Shown piece by piece: positions 25,297-37,506 of a DNA stretch of 64,000 bases (position 1 is its first letter; each line of letters begins with the position of its first letter). Both the position numbers and the translations under genes were made by a program. Under the pieces are notes generated by a model. That model saw only the letters and a program-made list of their open reading frames with translations. It was not told the origin of the DNA and did not search any database. Source of the stretch: Phlebotomus papatasi (taxonomy: Eukaryota > Arthropoda > Insecta > Diptera > Psychodidae); contig NC_077222.1 in assembly GCF_024763615.1 (NCBI RefSeq), forward strand, positions 38,564,001 through 38,628,000, in the 5' to 3' direction.

Positions 25297-26330
25297 ATAA
25301 TACAGAAAAACTTTGTGGAACTATGCGAAAAGTTGAACCCTTCCTTTCAGTTTGCCCATTATAAATTTCTGTGTTTTCTTTTCAGCCTGATTAGAATAAC
25401 GTCATAATTTGGTAATTCTATCCTGAGCACCATACCTCAGTTTTCCATAATCGCTATCTTAAACTGACTGATTTTTGACTTTTTTGTTACAAGTGGTTTA
25501 GAGTCTAAATTTTAAATTAGGATTCTCAAATAGTACGCGAAGATATCAGAAAGATATTGTTAAAAATCTCATTTAATATAAGTACATAGCCAGGGGCTTC
25601 TCGACATTCCATTTTTCCATACGTTTTTCCATAGAGGCACTGAAGACTATTGGCAAGATTTTCCTAGAGAGAATTGACTTATCAGTCTAATATATTTCGA
25701 AATCGTGCAATAAAAGGTATTTAAAAATATATATTTCATAATGTTCGCCGAAATAATACAAGAACTACGAGCAAATTTGTTTATGACGCGGTGCAATATC
25801 TGCAAAAATTTTACAAGGAAAAGTGAAAAATAGCGTCACTTTTAATTAGGTTTGATGGGCCCCTGTACATAGTAATAAAAACAAAAAAACGGAGATTTTT
25901 TACTCAAGGTTTGGTTTAACAAAATTTACGTTCGACTTATCTACGAAACACATTCAAAAGTGAGAGTAATATGTTGATTTTTTTTCGAAATATACCAAAA
26001 AGATAATTTGGAGAGACACCTAAAACAAATCGACTTGAGGTGGAGTTATACGAGCTTCAGACCTCAAGTTTTGTCATATGGCTTATCTTCGCGCATTTTT
26101 TTTTCGTCGAAATTTTTAGGAAGTATTTGACTTAAGATTAAATATGAAGGAAAATTGATCGATTCCGTTTCGAAAAACCAATAAAATTTGTTGTAATTTA
26201 GGACTTTAAGAGCTTCGGAAATTGGGCAAAACCTCCAGTTACCTAAAATCGCAAGTTGATATCTCTTACAGTTTGGCTTCTAAGCAAAGGTGTAATATTT
26301 TACTGTTTAAAATTAATAAATCGTGACAAA
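25297..26330. other. Non-coding stretch, nothing recognised
   Basis: No exon-like frame, RNA gene or repeat border recognised. Confidence 0.45.
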
Positions 26331-26547
26331 TAGGGGGCTGGAGCAGTTTATCCAGTAAATAAAATTATTCTTTGTTTAATTTGTGAAAACCATGCTTGAA
26401 TGAATCTGATGAATATTACAATGAATACGGAGCGCGTCAATTACTCTGAATAAATAGTATAGTTCGATTAATATTATTTCAATAGAAAACTATAACAATT
26501 CACTGTCTTAATTCTGTCTCTGACTAATTATTCCCCGGTCTCCCTTA
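26331..26547. repeat. Short TIR element, copy 2 of the 4693 family
   Basis: The left TAGGGGGCTGGAGCAG and right TTCCCCGGTCTCCCTTA are inverted. The interior matches 4693-4908, including CTTTGTTTAATTTGTGAAAA-like and AAAACTATAACA blocks. Confidence 0.7.
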
Positions 26548-27478
26548 TAATTTCAAGTGGTTTTTAATTATTTATTCATTATTTACTGATTGAATTGAGA
26601 CAATTAAATTAATCATTTAGAATTTCGAACTGAAAAATATAATATTTTTAATGACCCGACCATCAATACATATACTAAAGAATATTTATTTGGAAATAAA
26701 TCAATTTTAGTGCCTTATATGTTTATTACCAGTTGTGATCAATATAGTCATATTGTAAATTTAAAACCTTCAAAAGAAATCCAATTTTGACTAAATTTGA
26801 TTTTTAAAAATATTGGCCAAGATTATAAAATAAATAAATTAAATAAATAATTTGTTTTTTAAAAGTTAAGCAAAATATGGTGCACGTGCAAATAAATATT
26901 AAAAGAAATAAGAAATATTATATTTTGGTTACGTATCGTGTGATTGGCTAAGGCTTTGTATTATACTCAAGCCAATCTGAGAGTATGTTGAGACTGAAAT
27001 ATTTTATCGCTTTAAAAATTAATATACACGTGCATAATCAAGCATCATAACAGTGTCTAGGTTGGATTTTTAAGATCTTCACCTTATACTTAATTCCTGG
27101 TTGGCTGAAACTTAATGTCATTTAAAACTCTAGGCAATCAGAGATCTTAGAGGGAATGAAATATTTTATAGGATGAAATATTCAATTACATGTGAATAAA
27201 ACGTAACTAATAAAATTATGAGGAAACTCTGACCTGAAATTGAACAAAGAAATAAACGCTACAATTTATTTAAGACAAATTAATAAGAATACTTTGTGAA
27301 TGTTCTATAATTTAAAGCATTAAATTGATTTAATGCCCATTGAATTTTTATGATTAAGTGTATAAATTGTATATAGTAAAGCAAATAATGGCAATTAAAA
27401 TTTCTAATTGATTTCCTCTTGAATTAAAAGGTAGATTTTTCCACTAAACTTATGATATTTTGATCTTTTCTTTTATAG
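26548..27478. other. Upstream flank of the SLC26 gene, probably intronic
   Basis: No repeat or exon recognised. The acceptor TTTTATAG at 27471-27478 directly before the coding exon implies that a 5' non-coding exon lies farther upstream, so this stretch is probably intron. Confidence 0.45.
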
Positions 27479-27492
27479 TAAATCACCTCAAG

Positions 27493-30400
27493 ATGAAGAC
27501 ACATAATCAATTTGGGGGTGAGAATGGTTCGTATGTTAATGAGGCTCTGGACAGCAGCACCCTGGATGTTAGAATTCCAAATGAAGGGGAACCCCATGGA
27601 GGTCTCAAAGGTTCCAATGAATTCATATGTAAGTATCCAATTTCAGGGCTTGGGGATTGTTGCAAAACTTTTGCGTCATGCCGCAATAAATCACGCAAAA
27701 ATGTCGCAAATTCACTTGCTCACCAGATTCCAAACACATTTGATTTCCACACTAATCCAGTGAGACAAATTGAATGTTAACAATCGGGTACTTTGTCATG
27801 TACAATTCATATCCGTGACAGTGAATTTTGCTCACCTTGATTGAACCGCACCAGCCACAGAGGAAGCTCTTCCCTGCACAATTCCCGGGCTGGGTCGGTG
27901 GAAAAATTTCCATAAGCGCTATTAATCACAAGTTCACCCATTCTTTTTGCCAGTAACGGACAGCAAAGAGCAAAAATGTCGCCTGGAGGATGTGAAAATG
28001 TGGTGCAGGAGGCGAGCCTCGAGTGCACTATCCAAGAAAGTTCTCTACAAGAGACTTCCCATTCTTGCTTGGCTGCCAAAGTGAGTATCTTTATGCACAA
28101 TTCTTTTATTGTTTCAAGTGTTGCAAAATTATATTGCTATATTTTACATGATACAATGTATCTTTGCGAGGAATTGGGGTTGTACTGGCCTTGGTTAGGA
28201 ATCTTTGTTCATTATTCAATATAGGATCTTATTGAGAAGTAAATTGTGAACCCATTAATATTCCCGTAATTCATTATCAGGATAATTCCCTGATTCCCAG
28301 ATAATTCATTATCAGGATCTAGAAACCATTCTGCTTAAGAAACTTCAGAACCCAAAGAGAACGTACTAGTACTCGAACCATAATTATAATAACTCGGAAA
28401 TCCATTAGTATTACTTAGGATTCCATGGAAAACGTTTGGTAACCCAAGAAACTTTTGTAAGCTCACAGAGAACTCTTGGAAAACCAGGAACTCTTCGCAT
28501 CTACAGTAAACTTGCAGGAACCTATTTAAGCACCTTTAGATCTCCCATAAGGAACCCATGATGTGGAAAGTTTAGGAATCCTTGCTTAGAGAATACCAGA
28601 GAGTCCGGGAAATCTATAAAAACCAATATAAGACATAGATAACCTTTGGGAAACTTGATGACCGAGGGTCATTGAGGATGAAACTTGAAAACCGGAAAAA
28701 GTCTTGAAACTCCCAGGGGAATACTTGACAACCTACAGAAAGTATTTGTGAACCCATGATGGAAAGACTTGAAAATCCGCAAGGAATTTTTGAGGAATCA
28801 GGAAATTCTCAAGAATTATTGGGAACAAACGGGAAACCTTTAATATTCAACGAGGAATATTTGGGAAGCCTGGGAACATATGAGAAATCTTTGGAAATTC
28901 AGATGTAGCGTTCGGGAGGGAATCTAATGAAATTTTGAAAAGAGGAATTATTGGTAACCCATTAACCCTTTAAGGACGATTGGGTCACCCGTGACCCAAA
29001 AATGAAATTTTTCCTATGGCCTTCTGAAGGTGTATTTTGCTCAAAAACTTTAGAAAAAATGATTTTTTCTGACCTTCGATTTTTGACCTTTTCGTCCGTA
29101 AAAAGAAATGAAATTGCAACGGAAAATTTCTGGGAACCCATGAGAAATGACTAAAGAAACCATTAGAAATGAGAAACACGCGAGGATCCGAGAAACTCTT
29201 GGGAACCCAAAGGAAGCACTTGGGAATACACGAGAAACGCTCGAGATCTTGACGAACTTTTGGGAACCCAAAGCAAAATTCCGGGGAACCAGAAACTCTA
29301 GGCAATTTAATATAATATGAGCGATCCTTCTTAAATTTGTTCATAACAATTATTGTGCGTTGCACGTTATGTTTCAAACATTTATTTGTTTCTTTTCTAT
29401 TTATAGGGGAAAGTGTAACACCTTTGAATTGTGATACCTTTTGAAAATTGACTTTTTCTCCTATTTTTAAAAGGATTTAGGGTTTATCATTCCGTAAGTC
29501 AGCTTTAAAATAGGTTTCTGGAGCTAAATTATATTACAGTAATGTCCAGCTCCATTTAACAACAGAAAAAACAGTTTTAAAGCTTCCCAAATTTAAATGT
29601 GCCCCACTTCACCCTATGGAACTTATAATTTTCAAATAGCTCTGTGTATAATACAAAAAGTAGTACTGTTACGTACTAGCATTATCAAATGCGAATGTAG
29701 TGCTCTACAGAAATTTCAGTTTACCCGTATACTTCATGTGAGCAACATGTACCCAATATGAAAGCTAAGTCTGCTCTCATGATTTATGTGCTAGATAGAC
29801 TTACGGTTTAAGCCGAAAAACGGCTTCGTGGGAAATTGATAGGAATGTAGTCTAATCATTATTTTGCTTACAATTATGTTAAGCCATTGCTTGGCTTGAG
29901 CCATAGGTGTAAGCAGCATAGTTTAAGCTTCAATGTAAATCATCCACTTTCGAGTGAGAGAAAAGGCATACAACAGCTATCCTGCTTGTCTTGTTTTGTT
30001 TTGTTCAAGAGAATCATTGTGATGTAGTACAGTAATCTGTTTCAAAATGCAAGAAGCTAAGATCTATACCTAATGTTTCAGGTACTCGTCTAACGATGCA
30101 ATGGGAGATATTGTGGCGGGTATAACTGTGGGTCTCACTGTTATCCCACAGGCCTTGGCCTATGCCGGTATAGCTGGTCTTCCTGCTGCCTATGGCTTAT
30201 ACGGTTCGTTCCTTGGTTGCTTCTTTTACATCTTCCTGGGCAGCTGCAAGGATGTCCCCATGGGACCATCTGCCATCTCCTCCTTGTTGACGTTCCAGGC
30301 AGCTGGTGGTGTCTGGCAAAAGGCTGTTCTTCTCACTTTGCTCACGGGCATCATTGAGCTCCTCATGGGAATCTTTGGGTTGGGTTTCCTTGTGGATTTC

Positions 30401-32390
30401 GTCTCAGGACCCGTATCATCAGGTTTTACGTCTGCTGTGGCCCTCATTATTGCCACGTCTCAGGTGAAAGATGTTCTGGGAATTAATGCCAAGGGCGGTA
30501 CTTTTATCTCTACTTGGAGAAGTATCTTCGAGGAAGTTCATAACACACGACCCTGGGACACGGTATTGGGCATCACATGTATTGCTGTACTGCTTATCAT
30601 GAAGATCCTTGCCACAATTAAGGTGAGCTTATAATTGAATAAGCTAGTCTAGGCTATATTAAACATAAAAATTTTATTGTGGTAGATCGGACCAAATGAT
30701 GAGGAACTGAAGTCTTCAAAGCATAAAATTATCAACAAGACTCTGTGGCTTGTGGGAACAGCTCGTAATGCTATTCTTGTAGTTATCTGCGGTGCCATTG
30801 GGTACTCCTTTCAATCGTCTGTAGTACCTTTCCGACTTATTGGGAATGTTCCAGCGGGGTTGCCTGCCGTCCAAGTTCCTCCCTTTTCCATTCCGGGCAA
30901 TGAAACTATGGAAATTCCGGAACAGTCATTTGTGGAAATGGTGTCAGAAATGGGGTCGGGTCTTATTGTTATACCACTGATTGCCCTCATGGAGACCATT
31001 GCGATCTGCAAGGCTTTTGCTAATGGCAAACCGGTAGACGCAACGCAGGAACTCATTGCGATTGGAGTTGGAAACATTGCAAATTCCTTCGTTCAGGGCT
31101 TCCCAGGAACAGGAAGTCTGTCAAGATCGGCTGTGTTCAACGCTAGCGGTGTTAGGACCCCAATGGCTAACATCTATACCTCACTCTTGGTCATCTTTGC
31201 TCTGCAATTCTTCACGCCGTACTTTTACTTTATCCCTAAGGCCACCCTTGCTGCCATCATTATTGCAGCTGTTATCTTCATGGTGGAAGTGAAGGTGGTC
31301 AAGCCCATGTGGAGAACCAAGAGTAAGTTACAATTCCTGATTTTAAAACAATTTTCTCGTACAACTGTAACCGTATAAATCAAATTTTCCATTCAACGAG
31401 AAGTAGAGTATTTTTTATAAATTTTCTGTGAAGATGTGGATTTTTACAAATTGTAAATTTTCAATCAATTTCACATTAATTATTTTTATTTTGAATGATG
31501 AATCTCAATTTCATGGATCAATAAACATAACGCATAAGGAAAAGTTGATTTATTGGATTTTTTTTACTACGTTTCAGATTGGACTTGAACCTTTTATTGT
31601 AGAATTGCTGACCCAAAATCAATAATGAATATTTCTTTTCTTCTATTTGCAGAAAGTGATCTTATTCCTGGCCTTGGAACTTTTATTGCGTGCCTTGCCT
31701 TGCCTCTTGAAATAGGGATCTTACTTGGAGTGGGCCTAAACATGGTCTTCATTCTCTATCACGCAGCCAGACCTAAGATCTCGGCTGAAACACTTGTGGT
31801 AAGTTCATCGTAAAACCTTAATCTCCTAAACAAAATGTACAATAAGTTCTCCGAATTTCGGTTTTGCTTTCCGAATAAAGATTGATCAATTTCAATATGG
31901 CTGACGGGACCGACGCGTCTTTGCAATATGGCTCATGTCAGCCATATTGAAAATTTTATAATATTCTTCAAGCCTTAAGACTTTTTATCGGAATTTAATG
32001 TGCAAGATATGCAATATGACTTTGATCTCCCAACAGAGCCCTGCTGGAACACAATACCTCATTATAACACCAGATAGATGCCTTATCTTCCCTTCTGTGG
32101 ACTATGTTCGCAACCTTGTGACCAAACACTCACGAAAGCAAAATCTCCCGATCGTGATTGACTGTTCACATGTTTATGGAGCTGACTACACTGCAGCTAC
32201 AGTAATCTCATTGCTGACTCAGGACTTTGCCAAGAAGAAGCAGCCCCTGTACTTCTACAATCTCAAACCAAGCGTCTGCAGTGTCTTTGAGGGGCTCTCA
32301 CCCGTAGACTTTGTAGTATACTATCGAGAGGAGAAGATTGATGATCTATTGCGAGAATATAAGCTCAAATCCGTGATTGAAAGTGCTTAA
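27493..32390 (+). CDS. SLC26-family sulfate/anion transporter
   Basis: Membrane anion exchanger or sulfate transporter of the SulP/SLC26 family. By eye it is closest to the SLC26A11-like sodium-independent sulfate transporters of insects. Coding exons: 27493-27628, 27954-28080, 30082-30622, 30686-31322, 31653-31798 and 32037-32390. All junctions are GT-AG and keep frame, giving 646 aa, a usual family length. The N-terminus is soluble, and KRLPILAWLPK (residues 78-88) is the conserved lead into the membrane domain. GLPAAYGLYGSF (120-131) and the following CKDVPMGPSA block are family hallmarks. Many hydrophobic segments run to about residue 528. Exon 6 encodes a STAS domain (about 530-630) with VIDCSHVYGADYTAA. 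ATG 27493 is chosen because its frame splices cleanly into exon 2; the leader exon is not identified. Intron 2 (2.0 kb) carries a minisatellite and a MITE. Substrate is inferred from family only. Confidence 0.93.
28380..29290. repeat. Degenerate GGAACCCA-type minisatellite in SLC26 intron 2
   Basis: Words such as TTGGGAACCCA, GGAAACCTTTGGGA and GAGAAACTCTTGG recur at about 20-30 bp spacing on this strand. The array is broken near 28962-29100 by a TTAACCCTTTAAGGACGA end (one terminus of the TTAA element family) and a palindrome TGGGTCACCCGTGACCCA. The minus-strand frames of 130 and 73 codons are translations of this repeat and are not genes. Confidence 0.65.
29404..29616. repeat. M13 MITE copy in SLC26 intron 2
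   Basis: It starts TAGGGGAAAGTGTAACACCTT and ends with the inverse-type GTGCCCCACTTCACCCTA. About 213 bp, non-coding, one of four copies of the family in this window. Confidence 0.7.
31885..31955. repeat. Small hairpin in SLC26 intron 5
   Basis: TTTCAATATGGCTGAC and its inverse GTCAGCCATATTGAAA flank about 35 nt that contain another partial copy (CAATATGGCTCATG). It could be a tiny foldback element. No function is implied. Confidence 0.6.
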
Positions 32391-32556
32391 GCAGAAAGTT
32401 GCATCTTAAGATATACTTAAAACTAGCCTTATCTCTTTTATAATCCTAGCGTAAAGCTAGACAGTAGCATTAGACATTGAAGCAGTATTTTACAATCAAG
32501 TATTTTCCCATCATATTTGTAGTTGTATTGAATTTTTAATCTAATTATATGAATTT

Positions 32557-32562
32557 ATTAAA
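32557..32562 (+). terminator. Candidate poly(A) signal of the SLC26 gene
   Basis: ATTAAA lies about 167 nt after the stop codon and is followed by a T/G-rich stretch (GACTTTGTTTTGATGGTTTTG), as expected downstream of a cleavage site. Confidence 0.5.
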
Positions 32563-33728
32563 CTAATTCTGACTTTGTTTTGATGGTTTTGATCATTGCC
32601 TCTAAAGGGATTATAGACCCGGAAATTGTTGCATTGCAGTGAAAAACAGAAATGAGAGAAATGATAAGCCAATTGTTTACTTCATTTTGTGTGTACATCC
32701 CAGCACTGATATTTTGCACACGTTAATTTAATTTTTGGTGTGAATTTTGGTAAACAACAAGCTATATCCGAAAAGTTAAGCAGACAGAAAACAGAAAAAA
32801 AATCTTTTTCGGACATTCTTCGGTTTTAGAATTCAAGTCATAAAATATTATGGATGCGATTCGATTACTTAAATTCAGTTTTTATGCATCTTATATCTTT
32901 TTAGTCGGGTCAGATAAATTTCACGAAATCAAAATTCACAAGTTAAAAACGATTCTGAAAACACAATAAAACATTTCCTAGTCCACTGAGGAAGATCTGT
33001 ACCAAGGGTCGAAAACTTTAGAGCAAAATTTTGAGTTTTTAATTTGAACCCAGTTGAATCCAATATAATCCGTCAAATACCTTACCTACATATAGAAAAT
33101 TCAAATCCTTTTTTTCTGGGTGAGACGTTTAGTATACCATTTTCCTTCGAAAGTACAAGGGCCAACAAGATGCTTACATGCGTTGCTTCACAGAATACAT
33201 TTTCTCCGTTTTTTTTTAAGTTCTTTTCCATGCTCAAGTATCTAAAACAATTCGTTCCTGAAGAAACCTCCTATCATTTGGCTGCTCCACAGTCCACAAT
33301 TCACTGAATAATGTTAAATTTTCAGCACATCCTGACCAACTCATCGGTAGCTGGTCTGAGGTGTCATCTTAGGAGAGCTTAATACAAACAATTCTTGTTC
33401 CTAGTCCTCTTTAGGTGTCTATTTGGCCCCTTTGATTGTTCCAGACGTTCCAGACGCTCCAGAGGTCAAGTCTTCTGGTTCCGGCAGCATATCTCAAAAC
33501 ATGTCTAGGTTCTAGTTCTAGGTTTTTCTATCAGTGCGCCCCGAGGAGTTTGGAAATCCATCACAGGATGCAATTTAGGAACTTTTCTCTTCCTAATCAC
33601 GCAGTAGGATGGGACATGCCCAAGAAATTGACTCCCTTTCTTATCAAAGGAAAACAGGACAAATTCACAATAATTGTGACTTATTTCACTACTGTCCACG
33701 TATTTTGTCACAAACATCACACACCCCT
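32563..33728. other. Intergenic, nothing recognised
   Basis: No gene supported. A C/G-richer patch at 33330-33720 yields overlapping frames on both strands without known domains. Confidence 0.4.
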
Positions 33729-33920
33729 ATAAGAAAAATCCGGCGCGATCCAATGGAAATTCCATTGGTAACAGAATGGAATGTTCCATGCGTCCACTTG
33801 GTGAAATCCACCCTTAATCCCCCTGGATTCCCCTGTAGAAGTACATTGTAATTTTGCATTGGCGCGTCACGCAATTTCCATGGGAATCTACCAGCCTCGG
33901 TGGTGGTGTTATCCAGTGGA
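33729..33920 (+). repeat. Duplicated block of about 190 bp, copy 1
   Basis: From AAGAAAAATCCGGCGCGATC through CTACCAGCCTCGGTGG this block is repeated in the same orientation at 37309-37506 with only scattered differences. It leads straight into the 113-bp tandem array on its right. Confidence 0.8.
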
Positions 33921-33961
33921 AATCCATGGGCATTCCCGTTGAAATTCTAAAGCTGCCGCAT

Positions 33962-34413
33962 GGTAATTTCCACTGGTACTCTATGGGAAATCCATGAGTA
34001 CTCTCGGAAAATTGGCCGGTATTTTCCCATGGGACACCAAGGGAATTCCTGTGGTAAGTTCCGTACCTGGGAGGGGTAATTTCCACTGGTACTCCACTGG
34101 CACTCCATGGGTGATCTCGGAAAACCGGCCGGTGTTTTCCCATGGGATACCAATGGCAACCCAGTGGTAACTGCTTTACCTGGGCGGGGTAATTTCCACT
34201 GGTACACCATGAGCACTCCATGGGTGATCTAGGAAAGCTAAGCGGTGTTTTCCCGTGGGATACCAATGGAATTCCTGTGGTAAGTGCCATACCTGGGCCG
34301 GGTAATTTCCACTGGTACTCCACTGGCACTCCATGGGTGATCTCGGAAAACCAGCCAGTATTTTCGCATGGGATACCAATGGAATCCACATGGTAAGAGC
34401 TGTACCATGGCAT
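33962..34413 (+). repeat. Four tandem 113-bp repeats rich in CCACTGG
   Basis: GGTAATTTCCACTGGTAC starts at 33962, 34075, 34188 and 34301, which is exactly 113 bp apart. Each unit also carries CACTCCATGGGTGATCT and TTTTCCCATGGGATACCA. Because 113 is not a multiple of three, the long minus-strand frame (321 codons, 33814-34779) and its two shorter companions read the units in different frames, which argues against coding. Confidence 0.88.
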
Positions 34414-34439
34414 TCCACTGGCAGACCATTGCGTTGGCA

Positions 34440-35044
34440 ATTCATGGATGTTAAGAAATGTTTCCTCTTGATGACTTGGTGCTGGAAGAGAGCGATGGCG
34501 ATGCAACAGAAGATCCTCTTTTAGCACTATACTCTTCGAATGCGGCGAAAGTATTGTCATATCGATGATACTAAGAATCTCTTGGAGTTGACATGTCAAT
34601 TCTATGCGACCTTCTTTTTTTTTATGCCTAATGAAATATCTCCATTCTATTAAAGAATATACTTTTCTGTAAGCGTTCAGGCAATTTTTGTACTTCAGAT
34701 TATCGTTCAAGCTTGAGACTAAAGTAATAACACTGGTCATATATAGCAGAGAACATTTTATTTCATGTATTAACTTCACTTTTTTAATTAAATTAAAAAA
34801 AAATAATACATTTAATTTTAAAAAAATCTAATTAAACTTCAAATTAATTTAATGTTCAGATACATATATAAAAAATATTGACGTGATTGAAAAATTATTT
34901 ACATTATAATGAATTACAAAAGAAGCAGGAATCGTTGATCACCTAGAAAGAAAAGTTGAAAAAAAGTAACCGTTACTAGCCACTCATCCAAATTTTCATG
35001 AGCATGACTTGATTTTTAGAGATAGGTATGCCTAATTTACGTAA
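34440..35044. other. AT-rich flank of the 113-bp array
   Basis: No gene or clear element. Long A and T runs near 34780-34900. Confidence 0.45.
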
Positions 35045-35341
35045 ATAAATGTGCACGCTGAAATTCCCCATTGGCTAATAATAAATAATGCTGGCGCGAC
35101 ATTCCATGAAGGAACTGGGCCTTCCCGCAAGGAGATTTCTAGACATGCTATATTATTTTTTCTTGTACGGGATGAGGTTGCCAGTTCCATGCCCCGTGGA
35201 GTCAAGTGCAGTGAAGCTCACTGGATGCAATCCGAACACCTTTAACGCCAGAAAACTTCCTGGTGACCTAAAGGGGATTCGAAACCGGGACACTTGCATC
35301 ATAGAGCGAGTGCTCTACCACTTGACCCATTGAGTGCCAAA
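35045..35341 (-). mobile_element. tRNA-derived SINE (family B), full-length minus copy
   Basis: Read on the minus strand, the head GTCAAGTGGTAGAGCACTCG (A-box-like) and GGTTTCGAATCCC (B-box-like) is followed by GGTCACCAGG. The body of about 200 bp ends TGGAATGTCGCGCCAGCATT with an (ATT)n-like tail. It shares head, GGTCACCAG motif and tail with 7526-7692. This is the layout of a Pol III-driven SINE. Confidence 0.75.
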
Positions 35342-36764
35342 TATTCCATTGAATAATGGCTCTGAAAAATTACCCACAGCATATAAAAAATACAAATATT
35401 TACGGAAATATAATTTTATTGGGATTTCTCTGAAATTTTGGTTCTTTTTTAGACCAATGGCTTCTCGCCGCATTTTTTTAATATTCCCTTCATTAAGGAG
35501 TTGACGACAAAGCCATTTCCACGATAATGGATCGTTTTCTTCCACTTCCTCGCAAAATCTGCCGAATTTTCGGCTGTCTGGCCTGCTTCCTGAGATTTGT
35601 CTTCAAAATTACCCAGTATTTCTCAATCTTCCGGACTGCAGGACAGGTTAAACATCTTTTCCACAGCCTTAGACTTGGAATCCTTTGAAAAGATGATCGT
35701 TGTGTTTCCGGGACCTTGTTTTAGTACGTTGATGATGTTTGCCGGTTCGATGGGGAGCAGCCTAAGTTTTATAGGTTATGAAACCATTCCTCTTTTTGTT
35801 TTTATAGACCAAGCTCCATAAAAAAAGAATAATGCTAGGACCCACCTCTTTCCATCTGCAAAGCTTCTCAAAACACATTCATATGTTGTCTAATGATGAA
35901 TATGAAAATAAATATGGCCTATACAACGAGTGATTCGGGATTTTCTGCCGTCTTGCCCGATGAGGTCGGTGGCAGCCGCAGATGTTTTAAGAGCAAATAA
36001 ATCTATCTATCTATCTATAAAAAAGGTATATATTAAAGAGTAAAAGAGTATTTAGTAAAGAGTAAAATAGGAAAAAGGATACTTACTAAAAAAAAATCAA
36101 AATGTTCACTTAATTTCACTTCGAAAGTACAAATCGACAGGTCCGGAGGCGTCGATAAGCTAGTGGCGAGAATTATCGACACTAGCGACAAAAATGCAAG
36201 TTATTATCTCGATTGTCCATAAATGGACATTCGACAATAGCGATGGATCGCAATGAGACAGTTATCATTTCACCTGATTAATAAATTATCTTGAAATGAC
36301 ATCGACGAAAAAAAAAAACGAAATCCGAATCCTTCTGAATCTGACTGCATATCATACGAATCGAAAATTCATCGTGCACACGCTACTTTAATTTACTACA
36401 ATATTGCTATTGTATGTTTTTTTTATAATTTGGTAGACTACAAATTATTAAAGACACTCACCTTACACAGCTTACGATTTAGACGATAGATAGATGTATG
36501 AGTAGATTCAGACGATTTCAAATCTCGCTGAGTATATGGCCCAGGTACTGCTGAAGTGTTCTTTGGTAATGGAATTGCTGGCGTTGCCTTCTTACGCTTT
36601 CTGCATGGCCTATTGCTGTCTTTGATTTGACCGACTATTTTGGCACAGGACTTCATCGCCTTATCGTGTATAATATGGTCTATAAAATATGAAAAGCTTA
36701 TTTATTTTATTTGTTTATACAAATAATACAAATCCATTTCTACACAAGAAGCCCACATTGCTCA
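35342..36764. other. Gene-free stretch containing a retroelement-like tail
   Basis: At about 35925-36020 a GC-richer block (CCGATGAGGTCGGTGGCAGC) ends in AATAAATCTATCTATCTATC. A short-repeat tail of this kind is typical of the 3' end of LINE or SINE copies. The rest shows no recognised gene, although a donor-like and basic-rich minus frame occurs at 36438-36656. Confidence 0.4.
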
Positions 36765-37260
36765 GGGCTTCTCTCCTATTTCTTCCAGAAAATCGTAGAT
36801 ATTGTATAGGATTTCCTTGATCATTTTATTGAATGTACCCAAAATACTAACGCTGATCAGATTATTCTTCATACTTTCACAAGGAAATCCCCTAAATTCT
36901 TAGGATTGTGTTGTAAATTTTCAGAAATACCCAAGATAAAAGTGTTTGTTGTAAGATTTACCAGAGAAGGGAAGCAGTATGAGCCTCCTTATCAACATGG
37001 GTGTCTATAATATATTTAACAAAATATACAAGAAAATCCCAAAAATCTCACGTTTTCTGCGGAAGCGCAGTAAAAATCTTCTGAACAATAAAATAAAATT
37101 TAAAAAAAATGAGAATATTTTACAAAATATATAAGAAAAATCTAAGAAAATCTTTGCATTTTTTGGAGGAAGTAGGAAAAATCTCTTGTTCATTATAGCT
37201 TTCTTGGGTATTTCCAACAAAATATACAAGAAAAAATTTTGCATGACTTTCCGGAAAGCG
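36765..37260. repeat. Degenerate repeats related to the 46.3-kb array
   Basis: Two diverged units at 36765-36955 share TTCTTCCAGAAAATC, AGGATTTCCTTGATCATTTT and ATGTACCCAAAATACT with the array at 46320-46900. Further AAAATATACAAGAAAAATC words follow at 37010-37260. Borders are uncertain and the open frames here are repeat-derived. Confidence 0.5.
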
Positions 37261-37308
37261 AATAAACAGCAATAAAATGGATTTTATGTGCTGTTGAATT
37301 GTGAATAT

Positions 37309-37506
37309 ATAAGAAAAATCGGCGCGATCCAATGGAAATTCGACTGGTAACAGAGTGGAATTATCCACGCGTCCACTTGGTGAATTCCACCCTTAATCCC
37401 CTTGGATTCCACTGGTGAAGTATATTGTAATTTTGTATTGACGCGTCACGCACGCAGTTTCCATGGGTATCTACCAGCCTCAGTGGCGGTATTACCCACT
37501 GGATAT
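37309..37506 (+). repeat. Duplicated block of about 190 bp, copy 2
   Basis: Same-orientation copy of 33729-33920, beginning AAGAAAAATCGGCGCGATCC and ending with CTACCAGCCTCAGTGGCGG. It is followed, after about 470 bp, by another CCACTGG-rich array. Confidence 0.8.

Noticed and set aside
27976..28224. 82-codon plus frame over SLC26 exon 2
   Set aside because: The real exon uses another frame, which yields KRLPILAWLPK and splices correctly on both sides.
28985..29377. 130-codon minus frame in SLC26 intron 2
   Set aside because: It follows the degenerate GGAACCCA array; the composition is repeat-driven and there is no domain.
30226..31292. Minus and alternate-frame open frames over SLC26 exons
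   Set aside because: They are shadows of the well-supported transporter exons.
33814..34779. Minus-strand open frame of 321 codons
   Set aside because: It reads through 113-bp tandem repeats. The unit length is not a multiple of three, so repeats appear in shifting frames, and two sister frames overlap it. No domain.
35275..35341. A tRNA gene on the minus strand
   Set aside because: Same reasoning: degenerate tRNA-like head of SINE family B, shared with 7526.
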